A stretch of 64,000 nucleotides of DNA, from assembly GCA_030684575.1 (NCBI GenBank), contig JAUXVD010000003.1, forward strand, positions 124,001-188,000. The letters are read 5' to 3'. The DNA is from Nitrospirota bacterium. GTDB lineage: Bacteria > Nitrospirota > Nitrospiria > Nitrospirales > Nitrospiraceae. Under the pieces are notes generated by a model, which saw only the letters and a list, made by a program, of their open reading frames with translations, made no database searches and had not been told where the DNA came from. The position numbers and the translations under genes were made by a program. Positions 25,714 through 35,020 of this stretch are shown one piece after another. Each line of letters begins with the position of its first letter. The stretch's first letter is position 1.

Positions 25714-26628
25714 TCAGCGAATGTCGAACGTCATCGCGGTTCGCTGATTGTTACGTAGCACGTCAAGTTTCACCGTCTTCTCGTTACGAAGCTGTTGGAA
25801 GAGCGTAAGCATGGTGCCAGGATCACGAATATTCACACCATTGACCTGCTGGAGGACATCTCCGTACTTCAACCCAATCTTTTCATAAAAGCTTGAGGGG
25901 GCAATGTAATCCAGTCGGAATCCATCCATGGCTCCATTCACCAGGTACGGTACGGCTCTCGCCTGAGACAATAACTTTGGTAAATCGCCCATCGCTTGCT
26001 CGACATCTCTCCGGTCGAGGACGGTACGCAGAGGACTCCCAGGCACTGGCGCTACGGCGGATCCCGCGGTGACGGGGGGAGCCGGGGGTTTTTCAACCTG
26101 CGAGGCAGTGAGTTCAAGCAACTCTTGCTGATCGCCCTGCCGAATGACCATCCCATCCCGACGAATTTCGCTGATCTCACCTACATCGGGTATGAAATCG
26201 TGCAACCGGAAGAATAGTTGTCGTTTACTGGAAAGTTCTTCGACGATGACTGAGACCCCTCCATGATCGCCGATCACCACTCCGAGCAGCTTAAGCTTCG
26301 CCGCGAGATTTAACGAAACTCGTGGGATGACTGCGCCAGGCCCTGCGATGACGCTCATATTGAGGGGATCTGAGGGGAGGGGGAAAAGTCCGCTCGTCCG
26401 AATATGCTCGACCATCGCGGGCACTGAGGTTCGCACCTCAGTCTCCTGGTCGGAAACCGGTGCTGGCCGTACCAGCCCTCCTGGAACAGACAACGCCTCC
26501 GCAATCACTGCATTGATGATATGCGCCACCAGCAAAGTGCCGCACACAATATAAGCGAATATGATTCCCCTGCGCATACTCATAGGCTTCGAAACAGACG
26601 GTAAACCATTCCTCTTAGTTACGTACAT
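25714..26628 (-). CDS. gspC: Type II secretion protein GspC with PDZ domain
   Basis: This 304-residue bitopic protein has a short cytoplasmic N-terminus, a helix (about residues 20-45) and an HR domain (about 100-155, AAKLKLLGVVIGDHGGVSVIVEE). A proline-rich linker leads to a C-terminal PDZ domain (about 215-300, MDGFRLDYIAPSSFYEKIGLKYGDVLQQVNGVNIRDPG). GspC normally contacts the secretin GspD through the HR domain, yet gspD is not next to it. It is the first gene of the operon, divergent from the EPS locus at 26820, so 26629-26819 holds both promoters. Confidence 0.88.
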   Translation of the reverse strand: MYVTKRNGLPSVSKPMSMRRGIIFAYIVCGTLLVAHIINAVIAEALSVPGGLVRPAPVSDQETEVRTSVPAMVEHIRTSGLFPLPSDPLNMSVIAGPGAVIPRVSLNLAAKLKLLGVVIGDHGGVSVIVEELSSKRQLFFRLHDFIPDVGEISEIRRDGMVIRQGDQQELLELTASQVEKPPAPPVTAGSAVAPVPGSPLRTVLDRRDVEQAMGDLPKLLSQARAVPYLVNGAMDGFRLDYIAPSSFYEKIGLKYGDVLQQVNGVNIRDPGTMLTLFQQLRNEKTVKLDVLRNNQRTAMTFDIR

Positions 26629-26819
26629 ATTCTAGTGCGAAGCAAAGGCCCCGTGCAAGAAGAACCCGCTTCCCTTCTGACGCGAGTCGGGCATTTGTGG
26701 TAGCGCAGCAGTATGTTACATGAATAGATGTAAGGCCACAGTGCGCTATCGCAGGTAGACAACATCATGTAATTGAGACATACTTCAGGCTTGCCTTGTG
26801 CAAACGAAGGAGTGGTCTT

Positions 26820-27827
26820 GTGAAAAAAGCATTGATTAGTGGCATTACAGGTCAAGATGGATCGTATCTGGCGGAGTTCCTTCTCGGGAAGGGCTATGAG
26901 GTCTACGGCATTATCCGGAGATCAAGCTCGTTCAATACGGGACGAATCGATCCCATTTATGAAGACCCCCATGTTCCCCATCGACGTCTCCATCTTGTGT
27001 ATGGAGACCTTAACGATGCGAGTTCATTGAATCGCATCATCCGAACGGTCCAGCCAGATGAAATTTATAACCTAGGGGCGCAAAGCCACGTGCGTGTGAG
27101 TTTCGATATTCCTGAGTATACGGGAGAGATTACCGGACTCGGAACGATCCGCCTTCTGGAAGCCATTCGGGAAGCAGGGTTGAAGCCGAAGTTTTATCAA
27201 GCCTCATCCAGTGAGATGTTCGGTAAAGTGCAGGATGTCCCCCAGCGCGAGACCACACCGTTTTATCCTCGTAGTCCCTATGGTGCGGCCAAAGTTTACT
27301 CCTACTGGATTACGGTTAATTATCGAGAGGCCTACGACCTCTTTGCCTGTAACGGCATTTTATTCAACCATGAATCTCCCAGACGGGGAGAGACCTTCGT
27401 GACGCGCAAGATCACGAAGGCGGCGGCGCGAATCAAGCTCGGTGTTCAGAAAGATCTCTTTCTTGGGAATCTGGATGCGAAACGAGACTGGGGATTTGCG
27501 GGAGACTATGTGCAGGCCATGTGGATGATGCTGCAAGCCCCAAAGCCTGAGGACTACGTCATCGCGACGGGAGAAACACATACGGTACGTGAGTTCTTGG
27601 AGCTGGCCTTTGATCGGCTTCAACTGGATTGGGAAAAATATGTGAAGATCGATCCTGCCTACTATCGTCCCACGGAGGTGGATCTTCTGATCGGCGATGC
27701 GAGCAAGGCCAAACAAGATTTGGGATGGGAGCCGAAGGTTCGGTTCAGGGAGCTGGCCCATATGATGGTGGACGCGGATCTTGCCCTAGAGCAAGAACGG
27801 CTCGAAGGAACCCATGGGAAAAAGTAA
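26820..27827 (+). CDS. gmd: GDP-mannose 4,6-dehydratase
   Basis: GTG 26820 follows GAAGGAG and gives 335 residues. This is an SDR-type Rossmann enzyme: [19 protein letters not shown] binds NADP, and the catalytic residues are Ser/Thr in [10 protein letters not shown] and the YxxxK of [11 protein letters not shown]. Gmd-specific stretches include [29 protein letters not shown] and DWGFAGDYV. It converts GDP-D-mannose to GDP-4-keto-6-deoxymannose, the first step of GDP-L-fucose synthesis. Its stop overlaps the start of fcl by one base. It opens the EPS locus. Confidence 0.95.
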   Translation: MKKALISGITGQDGSYLAEFLLGKGYEVYGIIRRSSSFNTGRIDPIYEDPHVPHRRLHLVYGDLNDASSLNRIIRTVQPDEIYNLGAQSHVRVSFDIPEYTGEITGLGTIRLLEAIREAGLKPKFYQASSSEMFGKVQDVPQRETTPFYPRSPYGAAKVYSYWITVNYREAYDLFACNGILFNHESPRRGETFVTRKITKAAARIKLGVQKDLFLGNLDAKRDWGFAGDYVQAMWMMLQAPKPEDYVIATGETHTVREFLELAFDRLQLDWEKYVKIDPAYYRPTEVDLLIGDASKAKQDLGWEPKVRFRELAHMMVDADLALEQERLEGTHGKK

Positions 27828-28789
27828 TGATGTCTTTCTGGTCAGATAAGCGGGTCGTCGTCACAGGCGGAGCAGGCTTTCTTGGATCCTTCGTGGTTGA
27901 GCAGCTTCAAACCAAAGGATGCCACGATATTGTCGTTCCTCGAAGCAACGACTATGACCTCGTTCAGATGGACGCGGTCCAACAGCTCTACAGCGATAGC
28001 ATTCCCGATATAGTCATTCATCTGGCTGCACGCGTCGGGGGAATTGGAGCGAACCAAGCCAATCCCGGGAAGTTTTTTTACGATAACCTGATGATGGGTG
28101 CTCAGCTTATCGAAGTCGGGCGTCAGCGTGGACTGAAGAAATTCGTGGCGCTGGGGACCATCTGCGCCTATCCCAAGTTTGCCCCCATTCCATTTAAGGA
28201 AGACGATATCTGGAACGGCTACCCTGAAGAGACCAATGCGCCCTATGGTCTGGCTAAAAAAATGATGCTGGTTCAGTCCCAGGCCTATCGTGATCAGTAC
28301 GGGTTTAACTCAATTGTGCTGTTTCCGGTGAACCTCTACGGCCCTCGCGATAACTTCGATCTGGAAACGTCTCACGTGATCCCGGCCTTGATACGCAAAT
28401 GTATGACGGCGCAAGAAGCCGGGCAGGCCACGCTTACATTGTGGGGGGATGGATCTCCGACTCGTGAGTTTTTGTATGTGGAGGATGCAGCAGCAGGCAT
28501 CCTGCTCGCAGCTGAACATTATGAAGGCCGTCTTCCCGTTAATCTGGGAACAGGGGAGGAGGTCACGATTCGTAATCTTGCCACTATGATTGCTGCGGAG
28601 GCCAATTTTACGGGCCAGATCGTCTGGGACACCAGCAAACCCAATGGTCAGCCCAGACGGTGCCTGGATGTCAGTCGAGCGAAGCAACTCTTTGGCTTTC
28701 AAGCGAAGTATGCACTCCGGGATGGGCTCAAGAAGACGTGGCAATGGTTTGTTACCAATCGTCACAATCTCCGCCAAATCAGCTTTTGA
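27827..28789 (+). CDS. fcl: GDP-L-fucose synthase
   Basis: This 320-residue SDR enzyme starts at ATG 27827 (TAATG overlap) or ATG 27830. NADP-binding [18 protein letters not shown] and the family-specific [26 protein letters not shown] are clear; the catalytic Ser is in [10 protein letters not shown] and YxxxK is YGLAKKMML. It epimerises and reduces the Gmd product to GDP-L-fucose. Together the two genes supply fucose for the polymer made by the genes downstream. Length matches family proteins (about 320). Confidence 0.94.
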   Translation: MMSFWSDKRVVVTGGAGFLGSFVVEQLQTKGCHDIVVPRSNDYDLVQMDAVQQLYSDSIPDIVIHLAARVGGIGANQANPGKFFYDNLMMGAQLIEVGRQRGLKKFVALGTICAYPKFAPIPFKEDDIWNGYPEETNAPYGLAKKMMLVQSQAYRDQYGFNSIVLFPVNLYGPRDNFDLETSHVIPALIRKCMTAQEAGQATLTLWGDGSPTREFLYVEDAAAGILLAAEHYEGRLPVNLGTGEEVTIRNLATMIAAEANFTGQIVWDTSKPNGQPRRCLDVSRAKQLFGFQAKYALRDGLKKTWQWFVTNRHNLRQISF

Positions 28790-28951
28790 GAACTGCCCTC
28801 ATCTCCTGACCGTCGCTATGACTAGTGATCCCGAGAAGTCCGAGAGCACTTTTGAACGAACTGCCAGGGCCTGCCCATCGGTGCTTGATCAGCCGTGAAA
28901 AAAATAGGTGTAAAGCCCTTGAAAGTTAAAGTGTTTGTGAATTGATGTGAA

Positions 28952-28967
28952 TGGCCTAATACTTGCT
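28952..28967 (+). promoter_or_regulatory. Sigma54 (-24/-12) promoter
   Basis: TGGCCTAATACTTGCT fits the sigma54 consensus with TGGC at -24, TTGCT at -12 and exact spacing (GG and GC 12 bp apart). The predicted transcription start near 28978 leaves a 33-nt leader with an AGGAAG ribosome site before ATG 29011. PEP-CTERM-type EPS loci are often controlled by a sigma54 activator (PrsR), so the site makes sense here, although no prsR or prsK gene is in the window. Confidence 0.68.
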
Positions 28968-29010
28968 CGGGTACAGCCATTTGGTGTCTTGCCCCTCAGG
29001 AAGTTTGCAT

Positions 29011-29541
29011 ATGAAAGAATTCGATCCGTCACCCCTGAAACAGGAACAGAGTCCTGCCTCTTTCCCGATCCTATCGGGCACTGACAGCCTCGTCACGATG
29101 CCAGGAATCTCCAATCAGAGCGTCGAAGCCGCGGATTCAATAGACCCGTCGGACGGGCACGAATCGTACGAACGAGGAACAGCGCTCAAGAATGTTGGTT
29201 TATTCAGACAGGCAGCAGAACATTATGAGAAAGCCGCACAGCATCCACGATATGCACTGAAGGGCTTTGCCCAAATGGGTTTGTGCTTGAAAAAAAGCGG
29301 GAAACAGGACGATGCCGTTGAGGCCTTTCGACGGGCCCTCCAAGTGCCATCGACATCGTTGAAGGAGCGAGTTCAGATTCTTTATCTCTTAGGGAGAACA
29401 TTGGAATCACTCGGGCGTATTCCAGAGTCAATGGAGACCTATCGCTGGCTCCGGCGTGAAGCGCCCCAATATCGGGATGTGGCCATGCGAATCGAGTCGT
29501 TAAGCACTAGACGAATGCCCGCCAACAACCGCTTAACCTAA
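29011..29541 (+). CDS. Soluble TPR-repeat protein, paralogue of the EPS ATPase tail
   Basis: This 176-residue protein starts at ATG 29011 (AGGAAG upstream). The first 60 residues are polar and look unstructured. Residues 65-165 form three TPR-like helix pairs (YERGTALKNVGLFRQAAEHYEKA, GLCLKKSGKQDDAVEAFRRAL, LGRTLESLGRIPESMETYRWL). The same arrangement, with clear sequence similarity, occurs at the C-terminus of the ATPase at 50930-52348. It carries no signal peptide. It stands alone between fcl and a 560-bp gap, behind its own sigma54 promoter. A regulatory or scaffold role in EPS production is inferred. Confidence 0.75.
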   Translation: MKEFDPSPLKQEQSPASFPILSGTDSLVTMPGISNQSVEAADSIDPSDGHESYERGTALKNVGLFRQAAEHYEKAAQHPRYALKGFAQMGLCLKKSGKQDDAVEAFRRALQVPSTSLKERVQILYLLGRTLESLGRIPESMETYRWLRREAPQYRDVAMRIESLSTRRMPANNRLT

Positions 29542-30101
29542 GGGACAGTCGCAGAGCCATACAGACATTGAAACTGTGGTGGGGCCCTTCTGCAAAACGG
29601 AACGTCACGCCTCATCTAAGACGTTTGTTAGTTGTGGAACCCAAATAAATCAGTTAGGTTTTCTCCAGCAGGGCTCGCATTCTCACAATTCTGGCAGGTA
29701 GAGTCTCACCCGTTGCGGTCTCTCTAGAAGCGAAGGAGCGAGTCACCTGGTGGCAGGGCAATGGAAATAATCGCGATCCCTCGAAATGTGGTGGAGAACT
29801 GCTCGTGGCATCAATGTTTCTGTGGAGGGTTTGCATGAAGCTCGGCCGCTATTCCAGGATCAGTCATTAGGCCTGAGTAGTGGTGGGGTTCGACAATCAC
29901 GCCAAGCTTGTTTCAGCTTTATTTGTGGTCCAGGCAGGTGATGTATCGGGTGGCCGTTCTTTCATCATAACCAGCTCAGACCGCCGAGGCAGACAGTGAC
30001 CCACCGGTGAGTCGATATCCAGATCTCATTTGCGCCATCCACTGAGTGAATAATCCGTTCCTAACGCATGCGATCTGTGCAGAAGTAGCCAGAATGACAC
30101 G
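29542..30101. other. Non-coding 560-bp stretch in the EPS locus
   Basis: I see no supported gene here. A 60-codon minus-strand ORF (29654-29836) lacks a ribosome site and family character. No strong hairpin or tRNA is visible. It probably contains the promoter of the flippase gene, but I cannot point to one. Confidence 0.5.
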
Positions 30102-31622
30102 ATGACGGTTAAACGCCGCGTACTCAAGAATGCTGCCATGGCCATCGCTCAGGTGGTGGTCATTGGTCTTGCCTTCTTTGTGCTGTTCCGGTTCCTCCTG
30201 GAAACAATCGGCATCGAACGCGTGGGGATTTGGTCTCTGGTGTTGGCCACCACGAACGTGACTCGCATCAGCGAACTAGGCTTTGCGAACAGCGTGCTTC
30301 AATTTGTTTCGCGCTACCTTGCCAAGGGGGAACCGTTGCGGGCGGCACGGGTTATCGAGACTGCCATCATCACCGTGGCAGGATTCGGCGGTCTCGCGCT
30401 GTTTCTGTTGTACCCGATTCTTGAGTGGGCCGTTGCGCGATTGATTCCGCCCGCGCTATTGCCGGAGGCCATAGGCCTTCTGCCATTCACCGTTGGGTCG
30501 CTGTGGTGCAGTATGATGGCCTCAACTGTTCACTCAGGGCTGGACGGAATCCAGAGAACGGACTTGAGAAGTGTCGTGCTCATGTCGAGCCAACTGATTT
30601 TTGTAGGAACTGTGTTCTATCTCGTTCCTGCCAATGGCCTTGAAGGGGTGGCTCAAGCGCAACTGATCCAATCGTTCTGGAGCTTACTCGTGAGCTGGAT
30701 GGTGCTCAAAGTCAGCCTCGATGGGCTGAGCATCATGCCCTATCGTTGGTCCGCCACCGTATTCCGTGAGATGTTCGGCTATGCGGCCAATTTTCAAGTG
30801 AACGGGATCGCACAGCTCTTCTTCGAGCCGACAACTAAAGCATTGTTGAGTAAATGGGGCACGCTTTCGGATGTGGGCTACTTTGAAATGGCCAGCCGTA
30901 TGATTATGCAAATTCGCAGCCTCCTGGTCGCGGCCAATCAGGTCATGGTGCCTGTGATCACGACTCAGCAAGAACGCGCACCTACCCATATCCCGGACAC
31001 ATACAAGCGCTGCTATGACATCATGCTCTATCTGTCCATCCCTATCTTTTCCTTTCTCTTTGTGGTCACTCCGCTCATCTCCGAGGCGTGGATCGGGAGG
31101 TATGAGGCAGTGTTCGTCGTGTTCGCATTCCTGCTCATTGCAAGCTGGGCGCTGAACACCACTACTGTACCGGCGTACCTTGCCTTTGTCGGTACCGGAC
31201 AGCTCCGCTGGAATACATGGTCTCATCTGCTCATGGGCGTCACCAATCTACTCCTAGGCTACATCCTCGGGTATATGATGGGCAGTATCGGCGTTGTTGT
31301 GGGCACGTGTCTCGCCATTGTGGCCGGTAGCGTGATGACGCTCCTCACGTTTCATGCAGAGCACCACGTTGACCTTCACGGCCTCGTCTCACGGGGATCG
31401 AAAGGATTGGCACTGTGGTGCATGTCGGGGGTCGTCGGGGGACTGCTCCTGTACTATTTTCTGCGCGATACGCTCGCGCTCTGGACCGTTGCGGTATTGG
31501 TCTGTGCCATTTTTGGTGCCTTGGTTGCCCCCTCAATGTGGCACCATCGCATACGAACATTCCTTCTTGACGGTCTAGCCGAGCTATGCGGCCTCAAAAA
31601 AACGCATCAGGAAAAACATTGA
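30102..31622 (+). CDS. Polysaccharide flippase, Wzx-like (MOP superfamily)
   Basis: This 506-residue inner-membrane protein has about 12-14 hydrophobic helices and very few large loops. The N-terminus (NAAMAIAQVVVIGLAFFVLFRFLLETIGIERVGIWSLV) and the GFANSVLQFVSRYLAKG loop resemble MOP-family polysaccharide exporters, which flip lipid-linked repeat units to the periplasmic side. The basic C-terminus lies in the cytoplasm. Its neighbours (glycosyltransferases and polymerase) support a Wzx/Wzy-type route. The ribosome-binding site is weak (AGAATGA). The family assignment is firm; the substrate is unknown. Confidence 0.85.
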   Translation: MTVKRRVLKNAAMAIAQVVVIGLAFFVLFRFLLETIGIERVGIWSLVLATTNVTRISELGFANSVLQFVSRYLAKGEPLRAARVIETAIITVAGFGGLALFLLYPILEWAVARLIPPALLPEAIGLLPFTVGSLWCSMMASTVHSGLDGIQRTDLRSVVLMSSQLIFVGTVFYLVPANGLEGVAQAQLIQSFWSLLVSWMVLKVSLDGLSIMPYRWSATVFREMFGYAANFQVNGIAQLFFEPTTKALLSKWGTLSDVGYFEMASRMIMQIRSLLVAANQVMVPVITTQQERAPTHIPDTYKRCYDIMLYLSIPIFSFLFVVTPLISEAWIGRYEAVFVVFAFLLIASWALNTTTVPAYLAFVGTGQLRWNTWSHLLMGVTNLLLGYILGYMMGSIGVVVGTCLAIVAGSVMTLLTFHAEHHVDLHGLVSRGSKGLALWCMSGVVGGLLLYYFLRDTLALWTVAVLVCAIFGALVAPSMWHHRIRTFLLDGLAELCGLKKTHQEKH

Positions 31623-31689
31623 ATATGACGTTCCAGGACCCTCGCGGCGAATGTGTGAATATGCGCAGCAATAAGGCAGGCATTCCGTT

Positions 31690-32892
31690 ATGAACGTGCT
31701 GATCATCGAACCGTTTGTCCAGGGTCACCATGGTGCATATCTTCGTTGGATTATTCGAGCCATCCTGTCTCGCGGCCACTCGGTTCAGCTCGCCACGTTT
31801 GAACCAAGTTTGGCGCATCCCTCCATGCAGGATTTGCTGTCTACTTCTGGAGAACGACTCACCGTCATCAGCAGGCCGGCTCGCGCCTTTGGGACATTCG
31901 ACGGAAATCTCATTCGGATGACCGCTGACATGATGGCGTTTCGACAATTATTGGGACATTTCTATGCTCTGGCTTCGAACCGCTGCCGAGTCGACTTTGT
32001 CTTCTTGCCCTATCTCGACTATTGCACCTATGCATTGGCGGTCGCAGGTTCACCGTTCGGAATAACCCCATGGGGGGGAATTATCATGAGGGCGGCATTT
32101 CATTACTCAGCCATGGGTGTCAAAGCTCCCACCGGTAAGGTTGAGTCCGTCAAGAAATGGCTGTTTGGCCGGCTCATGCGCGATCCACATCTTCGCGTAT
32201 TATTCACGATAGATGAAACGCTTTACGAATACGCCTGCGAATGGCCCCAAGAGACCCGTTCACGTCTGGTCTATCTTCCGGATCTTGCTGTCACCAAACA
32301 GTCAATCGATCGACCCAGTGCGCGCGAGCGCCTGCGACTCGGACAAGATGCGTTGATCATCTTGATGTACGGATCGCTCGCCAAAAGAAAAGGGATCGAA
32401 GCATTGTTGCTGGCCAGCCAACATCCGGACTTTCCTTCCCGCTGCCAGTTGCTCCTGGCTGGAAAACAGGCACCAGATGCGATACCTATTCTTCAGTCGC
32501 CTCAAGCGATGCGCTTACGGCAAACGGGTCGATTGCACGAACTCACGCATTACCTCAGTGAAGATGAAGAAAATACGGTGTTCTCAGCTGCCGACGCTGT
32601 GTGGCTTGGCTACCTGGGTCACTATCAAATGAGCGGGGTCCTTGTGCAAGCGGGAATGATGGGTCTCCCGAATATCGCGTGTGAGGAAGGGCTGATAGGC
32701 TGGCTCACCAGGCGGCATCAATCCGGTGTGGTGGTCCCCATATCCGACCCTGCGATCGTGGCGAGAGAGATCAAATCTTTGTTCGAAACTCCCGGTCGTG
32801 CACATGAATTCGGCAGCAATGGACGAAAGGCCTATGCTTCACACACTGAAGCTGAAGCAGCAAGGATTCTTCTGCAGGCGATTGGTTGCTGA
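31690..32892 (+). CDS. Glycosyltransferase, GT-B fold
   Basis: This 400-residue protein starts at ATG 31690. The N-terminal half opens with MNVLIIEPFVQGHHGAYLRWI, a sugar-acceptor Rossmann domain. The C-terminal half contains ILMYGSLAKRKGIEALLLA, a donor-binding beginning typical of GT4 enzymes, and VFSAADAVWLGYLGHYQMSGVLVQAGMMGLPNIAC, which takes the place of the EX7E motif in a modified form. The sugar and acceptor cannot be read from sequence. It lies between the flippase and a beta-helix protein, with a 67-bp gap before it and 3 bp after it. Confidence 0.82.
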   Translation: MNVLIIEPFVQGHHGAYLRWIIRAILSRGHSVQLATFEPSLAHPSMQDLLSTSGERLTVISRPARAFGTFDGNLIRMTADMMAFRQLLGHFYALASNRCRVDFVFLPYLDYCTYALAVAGSPFGITPWGGIIMRAAFHYSAMGVKAPTGKVESVKKWLFGRLMRDPHLRVLFTIDETLYEYACEWPQETRSRLVYLPDLAVTKQSIDRPSARERLRLGQDALIILMYGSLAKRKGIEALLLASQHPDFPSRCQLLLAGKQAPDAIPILQSPQAMRLRQTGRLHELTHYLSEDEENTVFSAADAVWLGYLGHYQMSGVLVQAGMMGLPNIACEEGLIGWLTRRHQSGVVVPISDPAIVAREIKSLFETPGRAHEFGSNGRKAYASHTEAEAARILLQAIGC

Positions 32893-32895
32893 GAT

Positions 32896-34944
32896 ATGTG
32901 TACCTGTCCAATTATCATCGGGATCTGTGTCACGCTCCTTCTCGGGAGCCCGCTGATGGCCGAGACTTCCGGCCTGACGTATTATGTGTCATCAAGCGCC
33001 GGGAGCGACCGTAATCCCGGCACGCACGCCAAACCCTTCTTGACCATCGAACGGGCCCGCAATGAGATCCGGGAACTCAAAGTACGCGGGACACTCGGCA
33101 CAGCCGGAGTCACCGTGTATGTCAGAGGAGGGGACTACCCGCTGACAGAGACATTTACACTGAGCGAACAAGATTCCGGCCTGTCTGATGCCCCCATCGT
33201 CTATGCAGCCTATCAGCATGAGGAAGTGAGATTGTCCGGAAGCATCAAGATACCGGTCGGGGCCTTTCAGCCGGTTACGCAGGCGGAAGAGGTGAAGCGG
33301 CTGGCTTCTTCCGCCATGCCTCACGTCCGTCGAGCCGATCTGAAAGCGCTAGGATTGGCCAACGCTCAGGACACGCGCTGGAATAGAAGCGCCCCTGGAC
33401 AGCCTGAAAGGCCGAGTCCCGAAGAGATTTTTGTCAATGATGAGGTGATGCAGGTGGCTCGCTGGCCGAACAAGGGATGGGCTGTGGTTGCCTCTGTCAC
33501 GGATGCCGGGAAAGCCGGCAACAATATTGAAGGCCGTCCAGGGGCTTTCCGACTTGACGATCCCCGCATCTCGCAATGGGGCAATACGAACGTTTGGCTC
33601 AAAGGTTATTGGTATTGGGATTGGTACGATGAAACCATCGCTGTTCGATCGATCGATCCTGTCAGCCGTACGGTCGCGCTGGCAACGCCCTCGGTCTATG
33701 GACTGAAGGCCGGGGCAAGGTACTTCGCGTTCAATGTCCTGTCAGAGCTTGACCAGGAGGGCGAATACTACATCGATCGTGAGACGTCTGTCGCATACTT
33801 CTGGTTTCCTGCGTCGCTGGCGGGAAACCGTGTGACTGTCTCGCGGCTCTTGACCCCGCTTGTTGCGTTACGGGACGCCGCCTTCGTCACCCTCCAGGGG
33901 CTCATCATCGAAGAGGGGCGCGACGATGGTATTCAGATAAGTGGGGGGCAGGGGAACCAGATTCGCGATTGCATCATCCGTAATGTTGGCAAAGACGGGG
34001 TTGTGATTCAGGGGGGATGGCAACAAGTAATTACAGGCTCCCATGTCTATAACGTCGGCACACGCGGTATCGTGGCGACGGGTGGGGACCGAAAGACCCT
34101 TAAAGCCGCCGAGCACAAGATATTCGGCAACCATGTGCATCACTATGGCCGTCGCATTGCTACCACCAAAGCCGGGATCGATATCGATGGGGTAGGGATA
34201 GAGGTGTCGCATAATCATGTTCACGATGCCCCTCATGTGGGTATTCTCTTTGCGGGCAATGAGCACCTCATCCAATTTAATGAGATTCACCACGTGTGCG
34301 AGGAGACTTCCGATGCAGGCGCAATCTACGTGGGGCGGGATTGGACGGCGCGTGGAAATGCAATTCGATACAACTTCATCCACGACCTGTACGGCAAGAA
34401 CCAGAAAAATGATGTGACGGCGATCTATCTCGACGATCTTGTAAGCGGCGTAGATATTTTTAGCAATGTGGTCACTGACGTTCATCGAGCGATACTTGTC
34501 GGAGGGGGCCGCGACAACAGGGTTGCCAACAACGTATTTGCCAATTGTGACATTGCGATTTCCTTGGATGCACGAGGGGTGACTGGCGCACTCTCGATCA
34601 TGTCGCAAAACAGTGTGTATATGAAGCGGCTTCGGGCCATGCCATTCGGAAGTCCCCCTTGGAGCACGCGGTATCCGCAGCTCGCGACGTTGCTTCAGGA
34701 CGAGCCGATCATTCCAAAAAATAATGTGTTGCAGCGGAACGTTTCCTACCGCTGCAAGCAATCAACGATCAATCCACTCGCGCGGCCATACGGTTCTATT
34801 GAACTCCCGCAGGATTCGGATTCCGACCTGGGATTGCCAGCTCGGGCCATTCAACATTCCCCAGCCAGACCACGCACTCCGATTCGAACCATGCTTCCTG
34901 GCTGGGAGGCTGTGCCTTTTCCCGATATGGGTTTACCGAAGTAA
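32896..34944 (+). CDS. Secreted right-handed beta-helix protein, likely carbohydrate-active
   Basis: This 682-residue protein has a signal peptide (about residues 1-22) and the N-terminal motif YYVSSSAGSDRNPGTHAKPFLTIERAR, common to beta-helix polysaccharide lyases and epimerases. Residues 320-560 form repeated parallel beta-helix coils (ISGGQGNQIRDCIIRN, VIQGGWQQVITGSHVYN, ISHNHVH-type units with Asn/His ladders). It probably trims or epimerises the exopolysaccharide in the periplasm, as AlgG-like proteins do for alginate. No single catalytic residue can be named with confidence. It follows the glycosyltransferase stop by 3 nt, so it is translationally linked. Confidence 0.78.
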   Translation: MCTCPIIIGICVTLLLGSPLMAETSGLTYYVSSSAGSDRNPGTHAKPFLTIERARNEIRELKVRGTLGTAGVTVYVRGGDYPLTETFTLSEQDSGLSDAPIVYAAYQHEEVRLSGSIKIPVGAFQPVTQAEEVKRLASSAMPHVRRADLKALGLANAQDTRWNRSAPGQPERPSPEEIFVNDEVMQVARWPNKGWAVVASVTDAGKAGNNIEGRPGAFRLDDPRISQWGNTNVWLKGYWYWDWYDETIAVRSIDPVSRTVALATPSVYGLKAGARYFAFNVLSELDQEGEYYIDRETSVAYFWFPASLAGNRVTVSRLLTPLVALRDAAFVTLQGLIIEEGRDDGIQISGGQGNQIRDCIIRNVGKDGVVIQGGWQQVITGSHVYNVGTRGIVATGGDRKTLKAAEHKIFGNHVHHYGRRIATTKAGIDIDGVGIEVSHNHVHDAPHVGILFAGNEHLIQFNEIHHVCEETSDAGAIYVGRDWTARGNAIRYNFIHDLYGKNQKNDVTAIYLDDLVSGVDIFSNVVTDVHRAILVGGGRDNRVANNVFANCDIAISLDARGVTGALSIMSQNSVYMKRLRAMPFGSPPWSTRYPQLATLLQDEPIIPKNNVLQRNVSYRCKQSTINPLARPYGSIELPQDSDSDLGLPARAIQHSPARPRTPIRTMLPGWEAVPFPDMGLPK

Positions 34945-35020
34945 CCCCATCAGGTGGCGCGAGATATCTGAGAACGAATATGGCGAACATGCCCGACGAC
35001 GCACATGAGCTGACTTCATC

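Noticed and set aside
26787-26802. Sigma54-like AGGCTTGCCTTGTGCA before gmd
   Set aside because: The predicted transcription start would fall at or after the ribosome site of gmd (26807-26812), so the promoter could not serve this start codon.
29654-29836. 60-codon minus-strand ORF in the 560-bp gap
   Set aside because: No ribosome site and no recognisable features; opposite to the direction of all neighbours.
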